Source: Porphyromonadaceae bacterium UBA2751
GTDB lineage: Bacteria; Bacteroidota; Bacteroidia; Bacteroidales; Muribaculaceae
NCBI GenBank assembly: GCA_002353285.1
Contig: DEJJ01000002.1
Span: 12,129-75,452 of the forward strand
Direction of reading: 5' to 3'
DNA: 63,324 nucleotides
Below are positions 26,652-34,245 of the stretch, one piece after another (the stretch's first letter is position 1; every line of letters begins with the position of its first letter). The position numbers were made by a program, and so were the translations under genes. The notes beneath the pieces are model-generated. The model saw only the letters and a list, made by a program, of their open reading frames with translations, made no database searches and had not been told where the DNA came from.

Positions 26652-27986
26652 ATGAAATTTGAGGTAAGATTCATCCTGCAGCGGCTGTTCTTCATCGGCT
26701 TCTGGCTCGCCACATGCACCGGCTTCGTGAGCGACCTGATGTTTGACCCAAACGCGATAAGCCCATTAACGACCATTTCACACTTGGCAGTAGATGCAAT
26801 AATCTTATTCCTTGCCATGTGCACCATGCGCAGGAAATCAGATATACTTTTCATATCAACTTTCATTATCATCTCCTATATCAGCACCTGCCTTCTAAAC
26901 CAAAGTTCATTAATATCGTGGCTCAATGGATTGCGATTGTTCTTTGGAATTTTGTTCTTGGTTCCCATCCTGAATTACTTTTGGGCAACAGAATATCGTC
27001 ATGATATTTTTGTAAAATCGCTTGATAGGCAGTTGTACATTTTTCTATGGCTGCAAGTGCCTATCGTACTCTTTCAATTCTTTGTTCATGGTGCAGGCGA
27101 CTATGTGGGTGGAACAATGGGTAATGGCTTCTCGGGAGTGTTGAGTTTTTCTATTTATTTTGTCTCTTTTTATCTCATAAAAAAACGCATAGACCGCAAC
27201 AATATCTTACAATCTTTATACAAGAACTGGATTTACATTTTCTTGCTTTTTCCCACGTTCCTCAATGAGACAAAAATCAGCTTTGTGCTCATTTTGTTGT
27301 ACTTCATCCTGCTCATGCCTATCGACCATAAGTACCTGATTCGCATGACATTCTTCGCACCAGTGATTGTTATACTTGTAGGGGTGGGCAGTTTCTTCTA
27401 TTCATCCACTGTTGATGATAGCCAAGGCAAATTGAAATTAGATGCCGATTTCTTTGAAGAATATTTTGATGCTGATCTTGAGACAATAGAAAAAGCTGCT
27501 GATTATGCCGAGAAGAACGAGAGTCAATCCTTTGACATACCACGCGTAGCAAAGCTTGGCCTGATGCCCATGATTTTCAACGAAAACCCTGGACATCATT
27601 TACTAGGCTTCGGCATTGACATTTTTATTTCGGGCAATGTGGTAGGGGAAAATGATTTTCACAGGGAGTATGATTGGATTTTAAAAGGCACTAACCCATA
27701 TTCGTTCACCATATACCTACAGCTGGGAACAGTTGGAGCCATTTGGGCCATAGCCCTGTTTGTCAGTTTCTTCTTTAATAGACCAAAGAAGTTTAAGCAG
27801 CGCGACCTAAACTCACAAATCTTTTTCTTTATCACTATTGTGATTCTGCTACTGTACTCCGACTTGTGGATTAATGCAAATTTCTGCTATATCATGTTCA
27901 CATTCTTAATGCTCTCTTGGAAGAGAAATCCTGTTGCGATAGCGCACAATCCTTCAGTCAATTCAAGCAATCCTTACACCGCTTGA
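26652..27986 (+). CDS. Probable polysaccharide polymerase (Wzy/O-antigen ligase-like)
   Basis: A 444-residue membrane protein with about 10 hydrophobic segments and one larger extramembrane loop (about 255-345, including DDSQGKLKLDADFFEEYFD). The place in the locus, topology and low sequence conservation suit a Wzy polymerase. I see no diagnostic motif. The base composition is more A/T-rich than the flanks, as is common for strain-specific polysaccharide genes. Its 3' end overlaps the convergent GT2 gene by 29 bp. Confidence 0.7.
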   Translation: MKFEVRFILQRLFFIGFWLATCTGFVSDLMFDPNAISPLTTISHLAVDAIILFLAMCTMRRKSDILFISTFIIISYISTCLLNQSSLISWLNGLRLFFGILFLVPILNYFWATEYRHDIFVKSLDRQLYIFLWLQVPIVLFQFFVHGAGDYVGGTMGNGFSGVLSFSIYFVSFYLIKKRIDRNNILQSLYKNWIYIFLLFPTFLNETKISFVLILLYFILLMPIDHKYLIRMTFFAPVIVILVGVGSFFYSSTVDDSQGKLKLDADFFEEYFDADLETIEKAADYAEKNESQSFDIPRVAKLGLMPMIFNENPGHHLLGFGIDIFISGNVVGENDFHREYDWILKGTNPYSFTIYLQLGTVGAIWAIALFVSFFFNRPKKFKQRDLNSQIFFFITIVILLLYSDLWINANFCYIMFTFLMLSWKRNPVAIAHNPSVNSSNPYTA

Positions 27987-28938
27987 GCATGCGGTTGCAT
28001 TTCACACACAGTTGCAGCATCCAAGGCCAATTGAGCAGTGCATGCAACAACCTGATTTTGCGTGGATAATGCTTCACGTCATAGCTCATCATGTGCTTGT
28101 ACCACTCATCGGCAGTATCCACATCCTTTATATAAAACCCAAAGGTGTGAATTGTATTGATTTTAATATCGTCGGCAAACATAGCCAACACCCCATTCTC
28201 ATCGAGTATTTTGGTCAGCATCTCGAAATAGTCATGCCACAACGCTTGAGTGAAATACTTCCCTGTCATGGTGAGCGATGTTTCCACTTGATAATAATTG
28301 TAGATTCTCTTGTTATACACTCCCACTCTGTTGCACTTTAGCACAAGCATGACATTGGTGATAATGTCCTCGCTGGGCAACTCTCGATTTTCAACAAACA
28401 TGCGATTTTCCCACAATTCTCGCTTGCTGAAGCACATGCAGGCCACATATTGAAATGATGGGGTCAACAAGAACTTAAGCATTTGTCTCGGACTCACTAT
28501 GCCTTCAAAATCCCGGTCATGGATGGGTGACTTGACTGCACCATTCACCCTGTTAAAATTAGCATACACCGTGTCGAGGTCCTCAGATTCCAACTTCTCA
28601 ACAAGAAACTCTACAGCATCCTGCTCGAGCGTGTCGTCGCTATCGATAAACATAACATACTTGCCACTTGCCTGCATCAGTCCTGTGCGCCGTGCAATTG
28701 CAGGTCCTTGATTGTGTTGATCAAGTGCGATGAAATTATTCTGGTGTCGTGCTTGATCAACAATTCTGTCAAGAGACTTATCGGTGGAACCGTCATTAAC
28801 CATTATCACCTCAATGTTAGGGTAAGACTGATCGTTCAGACTTTGAATGCACCTGTCCAAATACTTTTCAGCATTATAAACAGGTACTATTATCGACACT
28901 TTAGATGCTGCTGACATTGTGGTTCCTGTTGTAATCAT
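27958..28938 (-). CDS. Glycosyltransferase family 2
   Basis: A 326-residue GT-A enzyme. The N-terminal nucleotide-sugar domain shows VSIIVPVYNAEKYLDRCIQSL, MVNDGSTDKS, and the metal-binding FIDSDDTLEQDA. The C-terminal part with KRELWENRMFVENRELPSED is typical of capsule GT2 enzymes that act on a lipid-linked acceptor. The sugar cannot be predicted. The ATG at 28938 directly follows the stop of the upstream gene (TAAATG). An internal ATG at 28917 is also possible. Confidence 0.9.
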   Translation of the reverse strand: MITTGTTMSAASKVSIIVPVYNAEKYLDRCIQSLNDQSYPNIEVIMVNDGSTDKSLDRIVDQARHQNNFIALDQHNQGPAIARRTGLMQASGKYVMFIDSDDTLEQDAVEFLVEKLESEDLDTVYANFNRVNGAVKSPIHDRDFEGIVSPRQMLKFLLTPSFQYVACMCFSKRELWENRMFVENRELPSEDIITNVMLVLKCNRVGVYNKRIYNYYQVETSLTMTGKYFTQALWHDYFEMLTKILDENGVLAMFADDIKINTIHTFGFYIKDVDTADEWYKHMMSYDVKHYPRKIRLLHALLNWPWMLQLCVKCNRMLKRCKDCLN

Positions 28939-30573
28939 TTATCTGTAATAATTGCCATCCACTTTCAGCTTTCGGGCCTGCTTGAACTGATTGACGATGT
29001 CCTGCTTCTTGACACCCACAAATGTGTTGCCGCCGATGCTCACATCATCAAACCTGAAGTTCTTCTTGCTGTAATTAGTATAGAACACCCCATTGCCAGA
29101 GAGCGAGTTGATTGTGTTGTCATCGAAGGTTACACTGGTTTGGTCAGCAGCCTCTTGTAAAAACAAATGATACCCTGAACTATTGAAAACATTATTCTTG
29201 AACACCAGCTTCATGTTTTTCACATTGCGGCAGCTGATGTGTGTATCGCCAGTGAAAGTGTTGCCATTGGCAGTAATACTAATGTTGTCGATTGAAGTAT
29301 TAGAACTCAATGTTGCCGTTTTCTCTAATCCATTGACACTATTGCCATTCAATGCGATTTCAGCATTTCCACCATGGCACCACAGCAGTCCCATGCCATA
29401 GTAGCTATCCAAATCATTGTCGTTGACTATCACATCGGCATCTTTCAACGATAGGAAGGTGTAGCCGTTTTTTTTGCCATCACACAGTATCTCACCCTTA
29501 TTAATCACAGAGTTGCCATTAACAACGACTGGTTGATTAATGTTACCACAAGCATCTATTGTGATGTCGCTCATGTAGTTAGATGCGCTTGAGGCTTTTC
29601 GGGTATTGGTGATTGTGTTGTCTCTCACTTCAATTTTGCCCACATTTGCCAAATTGTCGAAGAAGAATGCCAAGTCTCTCGACATCACTCCATCGATTGT
29701 AATGCTATTGTTCTTGAACACAATGTTGTCGACATCACAAGGATTTTTCATGTTGTAAACGTCCTCCTTAAAGTGATAAAAACAAATGAGAACGTCAATT
29801 TTGACATCAGCTTTGGTCTTGGTTTTATTACCGTAATAGAACTGATTCCCGTCGACAACAATGTTTTTGAGTTCGGTTTTTTTCGAACTATTGCTCACAC
29901 CGCCCCAAAATGCCAGTGCTTCATCATTGCCATACTTGCTGAAGATGTTATTCCTTACAACAATATTATTTTGACTGCCGCGCGACCACAAGCATCCGCT
30001 GTTAGAGCAATTATTGTAATTTTCAAACTCGCTGTTGGTGACCAGCACGTTGTCACATTCACGCAAGTCAAGATTGGTCATAGCAGCATCTCGAGTCTTC
30101 ATCACAATGTTATCAACTACTACTCCATCACCATGCCACACCTTGACAATGTGCTTTGCCGCCTTTTCCCAGAGAATGCCCTTGTGTGATGCCAACTCGA
30201 AAGCGATGTCCCTAATCTGCACCTTCACCCTGCGGCTAGATTGGCCATGTACAGCAATAAACACATCGTCGGTCATTTTGCTCTTGCCTTGAGCAAAACC
30301 TTCCTTTACAATCACTTTGGTTGCGTTAGGCCCCAATCCCTTAATCGTGGTGTTGCACCGCAGCTTTAACGAGCCGTCAAACTCATACTTTCCTGCCTTG
30401 TCAAAGTTCAGTATCAACTCGTCGGCAGGTCCCATGCCGGCAGCCTTCGACTTGAGGTTATCGACATAGGGCTTAGGGCACTGGCTCATCTTTATCTCAA
30501 CTGTGCGCGCCATGATGCTGGTTGCAAGCAGTGACATAAACGAAAAAATTATAATGCTCTTAATGTTTATCAT
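28939..30573 (-). CDS. Secreted right-handed beta-helix protein
   Basis: A 544-residue protein with a signal peptide (about 1-22). A parallel beta-helix region follows with many N-rich rungs, for example NIVVRNNIFSKYGN, NIVVDGNQFYYGN and NIVFKNNSITIDG. The fold matches pectate-lyase-like or carbohydrate-lyase/epimerase proteins such as the PbH1 repeat families. No catalytic residues can be assigned. Lying in the polysaccharide locus and coupled to a GT2 gene, it may trim or modify the exported polymer. That is inference. Confidence 0.8.
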   Translation of the reverse strand: MINIKSIIIFSFMSLLATSIMARTVEIKMSQCPKPYVDNLKSKAAGMGPADELILNFDKAGKYEFDGSLKLRCNTTIKGLGPNATKVIVKEGFAQGKSKMTDDVFIAVHGQSSRRVKVQIRDIAFELASHKGILWEKAAKHIVKVWHGDGVVVDNIVMKTRDAAMTNLDLRECDNVLVTNSEFENYNNCSNSGCLWSRGSQNNIVVRNNIFSKYGNDEALAFWGGVSNSSKKTELKNIVVDGNQFYYGNKTKTKADVKIDVLICFYHFKEDVYNMKNPCDVDNIVFKNNSITIDGVMSRDLAFFFDNLANVGKIEVRDNTITNTRKASSASNYMSDITIDACGNINQPVVVNGNSVINKGEILCDGKKNGYTFLSLKDADVIVNDNDLDSYYGMGLLWCHGGNAEIALNGNSVNGLEKTATLSSNTSIDNISITANGNTFTGDTHISCRNVKNMKLVFKNNVFNSSGYHLFLQEAADQTSVTFDDNTINSLSGNGVFYTNYSKKNFRFDDVSIGGNTFVGVKKQDIVNQFKQARKLKVDGNYYR

Positions 30574-30593
30574 AATGGCTCTTTTCTTTTTTG

Positions 30594-30601
30594 CAAAAGT
30601 A
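30594..30601 (-). promoter_or_regulatory. Promoter of beta-helix/GT2 operon (-7 box)
   Basis: TACTTTTG on the minus strand is a TAnnTTTG match 21 bases upstream of the beta-helix start. It would drive the two minus-strand genes, divergent from the GT4 gene. Confidence 0.6.
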
Positions 30602-30686
30602 ATAAAAATACTTTCATGTTTGACTATTTTCTTCTCCTAAAGATTAATAAAAAACGTTTTCTCTTTCGATAACGAGAAAAAATGCT

Positions 30687-30694
30687 TAATTTTG
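30687..30694 (+). promoter_or_regulatory. Promoter of GT4 gene, very short leader
   Basis: TAATTTTG fits the -7 consensus and ends only 10 bases before the ATG at 30705. Transcription would begin within a few bases of the start codon, giving a nearly leaderless mRNA. Confidence 0.55.
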
Positions 30695-30704
30695 CACATT
30701 CGAC

Positions 30705-31904
30705 ATGGAGAAAAAGCGAGTTCTCATAGCTAACAAGTTTTACTACCCCCGTGGTGGCGACTGCATTGTGGCGATGAACCTTGAGCGGCTACTCAAGGAA
30801 CAAGGCCATGATGTGGCAGTCTATGCCATGCAATATCCTGAGAATGTGGATTCGGGATGGAACGATTACTATGCATCACAAGTTGACTTTGCTGGGTCCA
30901 TGAACAATAAGTTGAATGCAGCCAAACGACTCTTGGGATGGGGCGACATCAAAGCTTCGTTCAACAAGATTCTTGATGACTTCATGCCCGAGATTGTGCA
31001 TTTGCACAACATCCACTCCTATCTGTCACCAGTTTTGTCTCAGCTGGCGAAGCGGCGTGGATGCCGCGTGCTATGGACACTGCACGACTATAAGCTGGTG
31101 TGTCCTTCCTATGCATGCCTTTTAGATGGAAAACCTTGCGAGAAGTGCCTAAGCAACAGCAAGATGCAAGTGCTCAAGAACCGTTGCATGAAGGGCAGCC
31201 TGGCAGCCAGTACCATGGCCTATATTGAATCCCTAAAGTGGAATCGCAAGGTGCTTGAGAAGTCGACCGATGCCTTCATCTGCCCAAGCCAGTTCATGGC
31301 AAACAAGATGCAACAAGATGGTTTCGACACAAGCAAGCTTCACGTGGTGTGTAACCACATCGACCCCGAGAAGCAACGACTCTATGACTCGATTAATACA
31401 GAGCGTGAAGACTACTATGCCTACGTGGGCAGAATCTCGAGCGAGAAAGGGGTGGCAACCCTACTCAGCGTGGCATCGCAGTTGCCTTACACCCTGAAGG
31501 TCGCTGGCAATGGACCACTCAGGCAGCAACTCGAAGAGCAATACGCTGGCTGTAACAACATTGAGTTCTTAGGTTATCAAAATGCCCAGCAAGTGGCTCA
31601 ACTGCTAAGCAAAGCACGCTTCTCGATAGTCCCAAGCGAGTGGTATGAGAACAATCCGTTAAGCGTCATTGAGTCGTTGTGCGCCGGCACACCTGTGGTG
31701 GGAGCACTAATTGGCGGTATTCCTGAGCTGCTTAACGAAAACAACGGCATCACTTTTACTTCGGGCAACCGAGAGCTGTTAGCCACTGCAATTACCACAG
31801 CCTTTGAGCGCAAGTGGGACCACAATACCATTAAAGTTGACTCAAGCCTGCAATTCTCGCCCAGTGAACATTTAAAGCACATTCTTTCCATCTATAACGC
31901 CTGA
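30705..31904 (+). CDS. Glycosyltransferase family 4
   Basis: A 399-residue GT-B retaining glycosyltransferase. The N-terminal acceptor domain starts KRVLIANKFYYPRGGDCIVAM. The C-terminal nucleotide-sugar domain has YVGRISSEKGVATLL, the phosphate-binding region VAGNGPLRQQL, and the E(x)7E motif in SEWYENNPLSVIESL. A Cys-rich insert (YACLLDGKPCEKCL) near residue 135 is seen in a subset of capsule GT4 enzymes and could bind a metal. It adds a sugar to the growing repeat unit. Donor and acceptor cannot be read from sequence. Confidence 0.92.
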   Translation: MEKKRVLIANKFYYPRGGDCIVAMNLERLLKEQGHDVAVYAMQYPENVDSGWNDYYASQVDFAGSMNNKLNAAKRLLGWGDIKASFNKILDDFMPEIVHLHNIHSYLSPVLSQLAKRRGCRVLWTLHDYKLVCPSYACLLDGKPCEKCLSNSKMQVLKNRCMKGSLAASTMAYIESLKWNRKVLEKSTDAFICPSQFMANKMQQDGFDTSKLHVVCNHIDPEKQRLYDSINTEREDYYAYVGRISSEKGVATLLSVASQLPYTLKVAGNGPLRQQLEEQYAGCNNIEFLGYQNAQQVAQLLSKARFSIVPSEWYENNPLSVIESLCAGTPVVGALIGGIPELLNENNGITFTSGNRELLATAITTAFERKWDHNTIKVDSSLQFSPSEHLKHILSIYNA

Positions 31905-31938
31905 TTTTCACCGCTTTTCTTTTTTTATAAATTAATAT

Positions 31939-31969
31939 TTGGCGTGTAGCGTTTTTTCTTGTAACTTTG
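31939..31969 (+). promoter_or_regulatory. Promoter of the radical SAM gene
   Basis: TTG at 31939-31941 and TAACTTTG at 31962-31969 are 20 bases apart, a full Bacteroidetes promoter. The start codon is about 100 bases downstream, so the leader is long and A/T-rich. The leader contains the near-repeat AATTAGTTATTCATTTAGTT. Confidence 0.7.
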
Positions 31970-32072
31970 CACGCTATTTTGTGAATAACTATTTATGTCA
32001 ACTGGCACAATAAATTAGTTATTCATTTAGTTATTTATTTAAGATATATCCACAACACATATCATAGCGTAG

Positions 32073-33080
32073 ATGAAAAGTACTGTTCAAGGCAGTCTCA
32101 TCACAACTTTCAGGTGCAACGCCAAGTGTAACATGTGTAACATTTGGAAGTTCCCCACCAAGCCCGAGGAGGAAATTGATGCCTCCTACTACGAGAAGTT
32201 GCCCGATGGGTTGCGCATCAACATAACGGGTGGAGAAGCTACCATCCGCAAGGATATCGACAAGATTTTCGAGATTTTGTATCCCAAATCGGCGCTGCTA
32301 GAGCTGAGCACTAACGGGTACAACACAGAGAAGATTGTTGAGCTTGCCAACAAATACCCTAACATTCTGATACGCGTGAGCGTAGAGGGGCTTCCCAAAA
32401 TCAACGACAGCAAGCGCGGCCTGGTCAACGGCTTCGACCATGCCTTGCGCACCATCCTCGAGCTCAAGAAGACTAAGTGCAAGAACATAGGCTTCTCAGT
32501 GGTGATTTCGCCCGACAACTACAAGGATCTCGTGTGGCTCTACGAGCTGTGCGTGGCCCTCGATGTGGAGCTTGGCAACTCGGCAGTGCATAATTCATGG
32601 TACTTCCACAAGGACGACAACCAGATTGTGAGCGAGGACGCGCTTAAGCAGCATGAGCTCTTTGTCAAGGCTATGCTCACCAGCAAGCGCCGTCACCTCA
32701 AGGACCGCCTCAAGGACTACGGCCGTGCATTCTTCAACCGTTCCATCCATCGCCGCCTGCGTGGCGACGAGGCAGGCTATCGTCCCGCCTGTGGTGCCCT
32801 GACCGACTTCTTCTTCATCGACCCATGGGGCAACGTGTCACCCTGCAACGGCTCGAGCGAGGAGTGGATCATGGGTAACATCAAGGAGCAGAGCTTTGAA
32901 GAAATCATGAACAGCGACAAGGCCAAGGAGGCATTGAAGAAGGTGCAAGCATGCGACCGCAACTGTGCCTTTATTGTGACTGAGCGTCACGACATGGTGC
33001 GTCGTCCATGGATTCCCATCAAGTGGGTCATCAAGAACAAGTGGCGCATTCGCCAGGGCAAGGGCATCTGCTGGGATTAA
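32073..33080 (+). CDS. Radical SAM/SPASM enzyme in a polysaccharide locus
   Basis: A 335-residue radical SAM protein. The 4Fe-4S cluster motif CNAKCNMC (Cys15, 19, 22) opens the domain, and INITGGEATIRKD gives the SAM-binding GGE. A SPASM-like C-terminal region has Cys residues in RPACGALTDFFF, SPCNGSSEEW and VQACDRNCAF, for an auxiliary cluster. SPASM enzymes modify peptides, proteins or sugars. Its place between two GT4 genes suggests modification of a sugar intermediate or lipid carrier. The substrate is unknown. Confidence 0.9.
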   Translation: MKSTVQGSLITTFRCNAKCNMCNIWKFPTKPEEEIDASYYEKLPDGLRINITGGEATIRKDIDKIFEILYPKSALLELSTNGYNTEKIVELANKYPNILIRVSVEGLPKINDSKRGLVNGFDHALRTILELKKTKCKNIGFSVVISPDNYKDLVWLYELCVALDVELGNSAVHNSWYFHKDDNQIVSEDALKQHELFVKAMLTSKRRHLKDRLKDYGRAFFNRSIHRRLRGDEAGYRPACGALTDFFFIDPWGNVSPCNGSSEEWIMGNIKEQSFEEIMNSDKAKEALKKVQACDRNCAFIVTERHDMVRRPWIPIKWVIKNKWRIRQGKGICWD

Positions 33081-33122
33081 CCCATGTTAGTACTTTAAAA
33101 ATCAAGTAATCCTGTTTTATTG

Positions 33123-34208
33123 ATGAAGACGATTTCGGTTATAGGAGAAAGGGGGTTCCCTGGAGTGCAAGGTGGCGTGGAGATGCACTGCGAGAACATC
33201 TACACTCGCATGCATTCGAGCTACAAGCTGCGCATCTACCGCCGCCGCCCCTATCTGACCGAGGTCTCGGCCCGCAAGTTCAAGGACATTGAGTACGTCG
33301 ACCTGCCATCCACCCGCATCAAGGGCTTGGAGGCAGTGATTCACACCTTTCTTGCAACAATTCATATTCTCTTCCACCGCCCCGATGCTGTGCACATCCA
33401 CAACATTGGGCCAGGCATGTTTGCGCCGCTCATCAAGCTATTTGGTATCCCCATAGTACTCACCTATCACAGTCCAAACTACGAGCACAGCAAGTGGAGC
33501 CGCTTCAGCCGATCCATCTTGAAATTCTCAGAGAAGATATCAATCTCCTGTGCCAGCCACATCATCTTTGTCAACAGTTTCCAGATGGCGAAGTTCAGCG
33601 ACAAGGTGAAAGCTAAATCCACTTTTATTCCTAATGGCATTGATGCCACCAAGATAGGCCGAAGCATGGGACTCATCAGGCGACTCAATCTTGAGTCGCG
33701 CAACTTCATCCTCTCGGTGGGCAGACTCACCCCCGAGAAAGGCTTTGAATTCCTGGTTGAGGCTGTAAACAAGCTCGATGGCGATCTGCACTTGGTGATT
33801 GCTGGAGCCAGCGACCACGACACCAGCTATTTTAAGCGACTCAAGCAGCTCGATGTGAACAACAAGGTGATTTTCACTGGATTCACACAAGGCGAGGACT
33901 TGCGCCAGCTCTACAGTCATGCGCGCCTCTATGTGCTCTCGTCGGTCAACGAGGGCTTCCCGCTCGTGCTACTCGAGGCCATGAGCTACAAGCTGCCGCT
34001 GGTGGTGAGCGACATCCCTGCCACCCACCTGATTGAGCTACCCTGCGACAACTATGTGGAGGTTGCCAATAGCGACGCACTCGCCACAGGCATCAGCAAT
34101 GCCCTGAAAAAGGACTTTGAACTGCAACATTACGACCTTAGCAACTACAACTGGAACAAGATTGCCCAGCAAACCCTTGAGGTGTATAAGCAGGTGCTGG
34201 AAAAATAG
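33123..34208 (+). CDS. Glycosyltransferase family 4
   Basis: A 361-residue GT-B enzyme. The N-terminal motif ISVIGERGFPGVQGGVEMH is characteristic of the GT4 group related to rhamnosyl/galactosyl transferases of capsule loci. The C-terminal domain has SVGRLTPEKGFEFLVEAV and the E(x)7E motif in NEGFPLVLLEAM. The ATG at 33123 is preferred to a TTG at 33120. It follows the radical SAM gene by 42 bases and is probably cotranscribed with it. Confidence 0.92.
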   Translation: MKTISVIGERGFPGVQGGVEMHCENIYTRMHSSYKLRIYRRRPYLTEVSARKFKDIEYVDLPSTRIKGLEAVIHTFLATIHILFHRPDAVHIHNIGPGMFAPLIKLFGIPIVLTYHSPNYEHSKWSRFSRSILKFSEKISISCASHIIFVNSFQMAKFSDKVKAKSTFIPNGIDATKIGRSMGLIRRLNLESRNFILSVGRLTPEKGFEFLVEAVNKLDGDLHLVIAGASDHDTSYFKRLKQLDVNNKVIFTGFTQGEDLRQLYSHARLYVLSSVNEGFPLVLLEAMSYKLPLVVSDIPATHLIELPCDNYVEVANSDALATGISNALKKDFELQHYDLSNYNWNKIAQQTLEVYKQVLEK

Positions 34209-34245
34209 ATTAGATTGTTATAATTCTCATTAACACTGCTTTTTT

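Noticed and set aside
26652..27986. Frameshift or truncation at the convergent overlap of the Wzy-like and GT2 genes
   Set aside because: Both frames are intact with normal lengths. The 29-bp convergent overlap of stops is unusual but harmless.
32003..32016. Sigma-54-like TGGCACAATAAATTAG upstream of the radical SAM gene
   Set aside because: The -12 element lacks GC, and a normal -33/-7 promoter lies just upstream.
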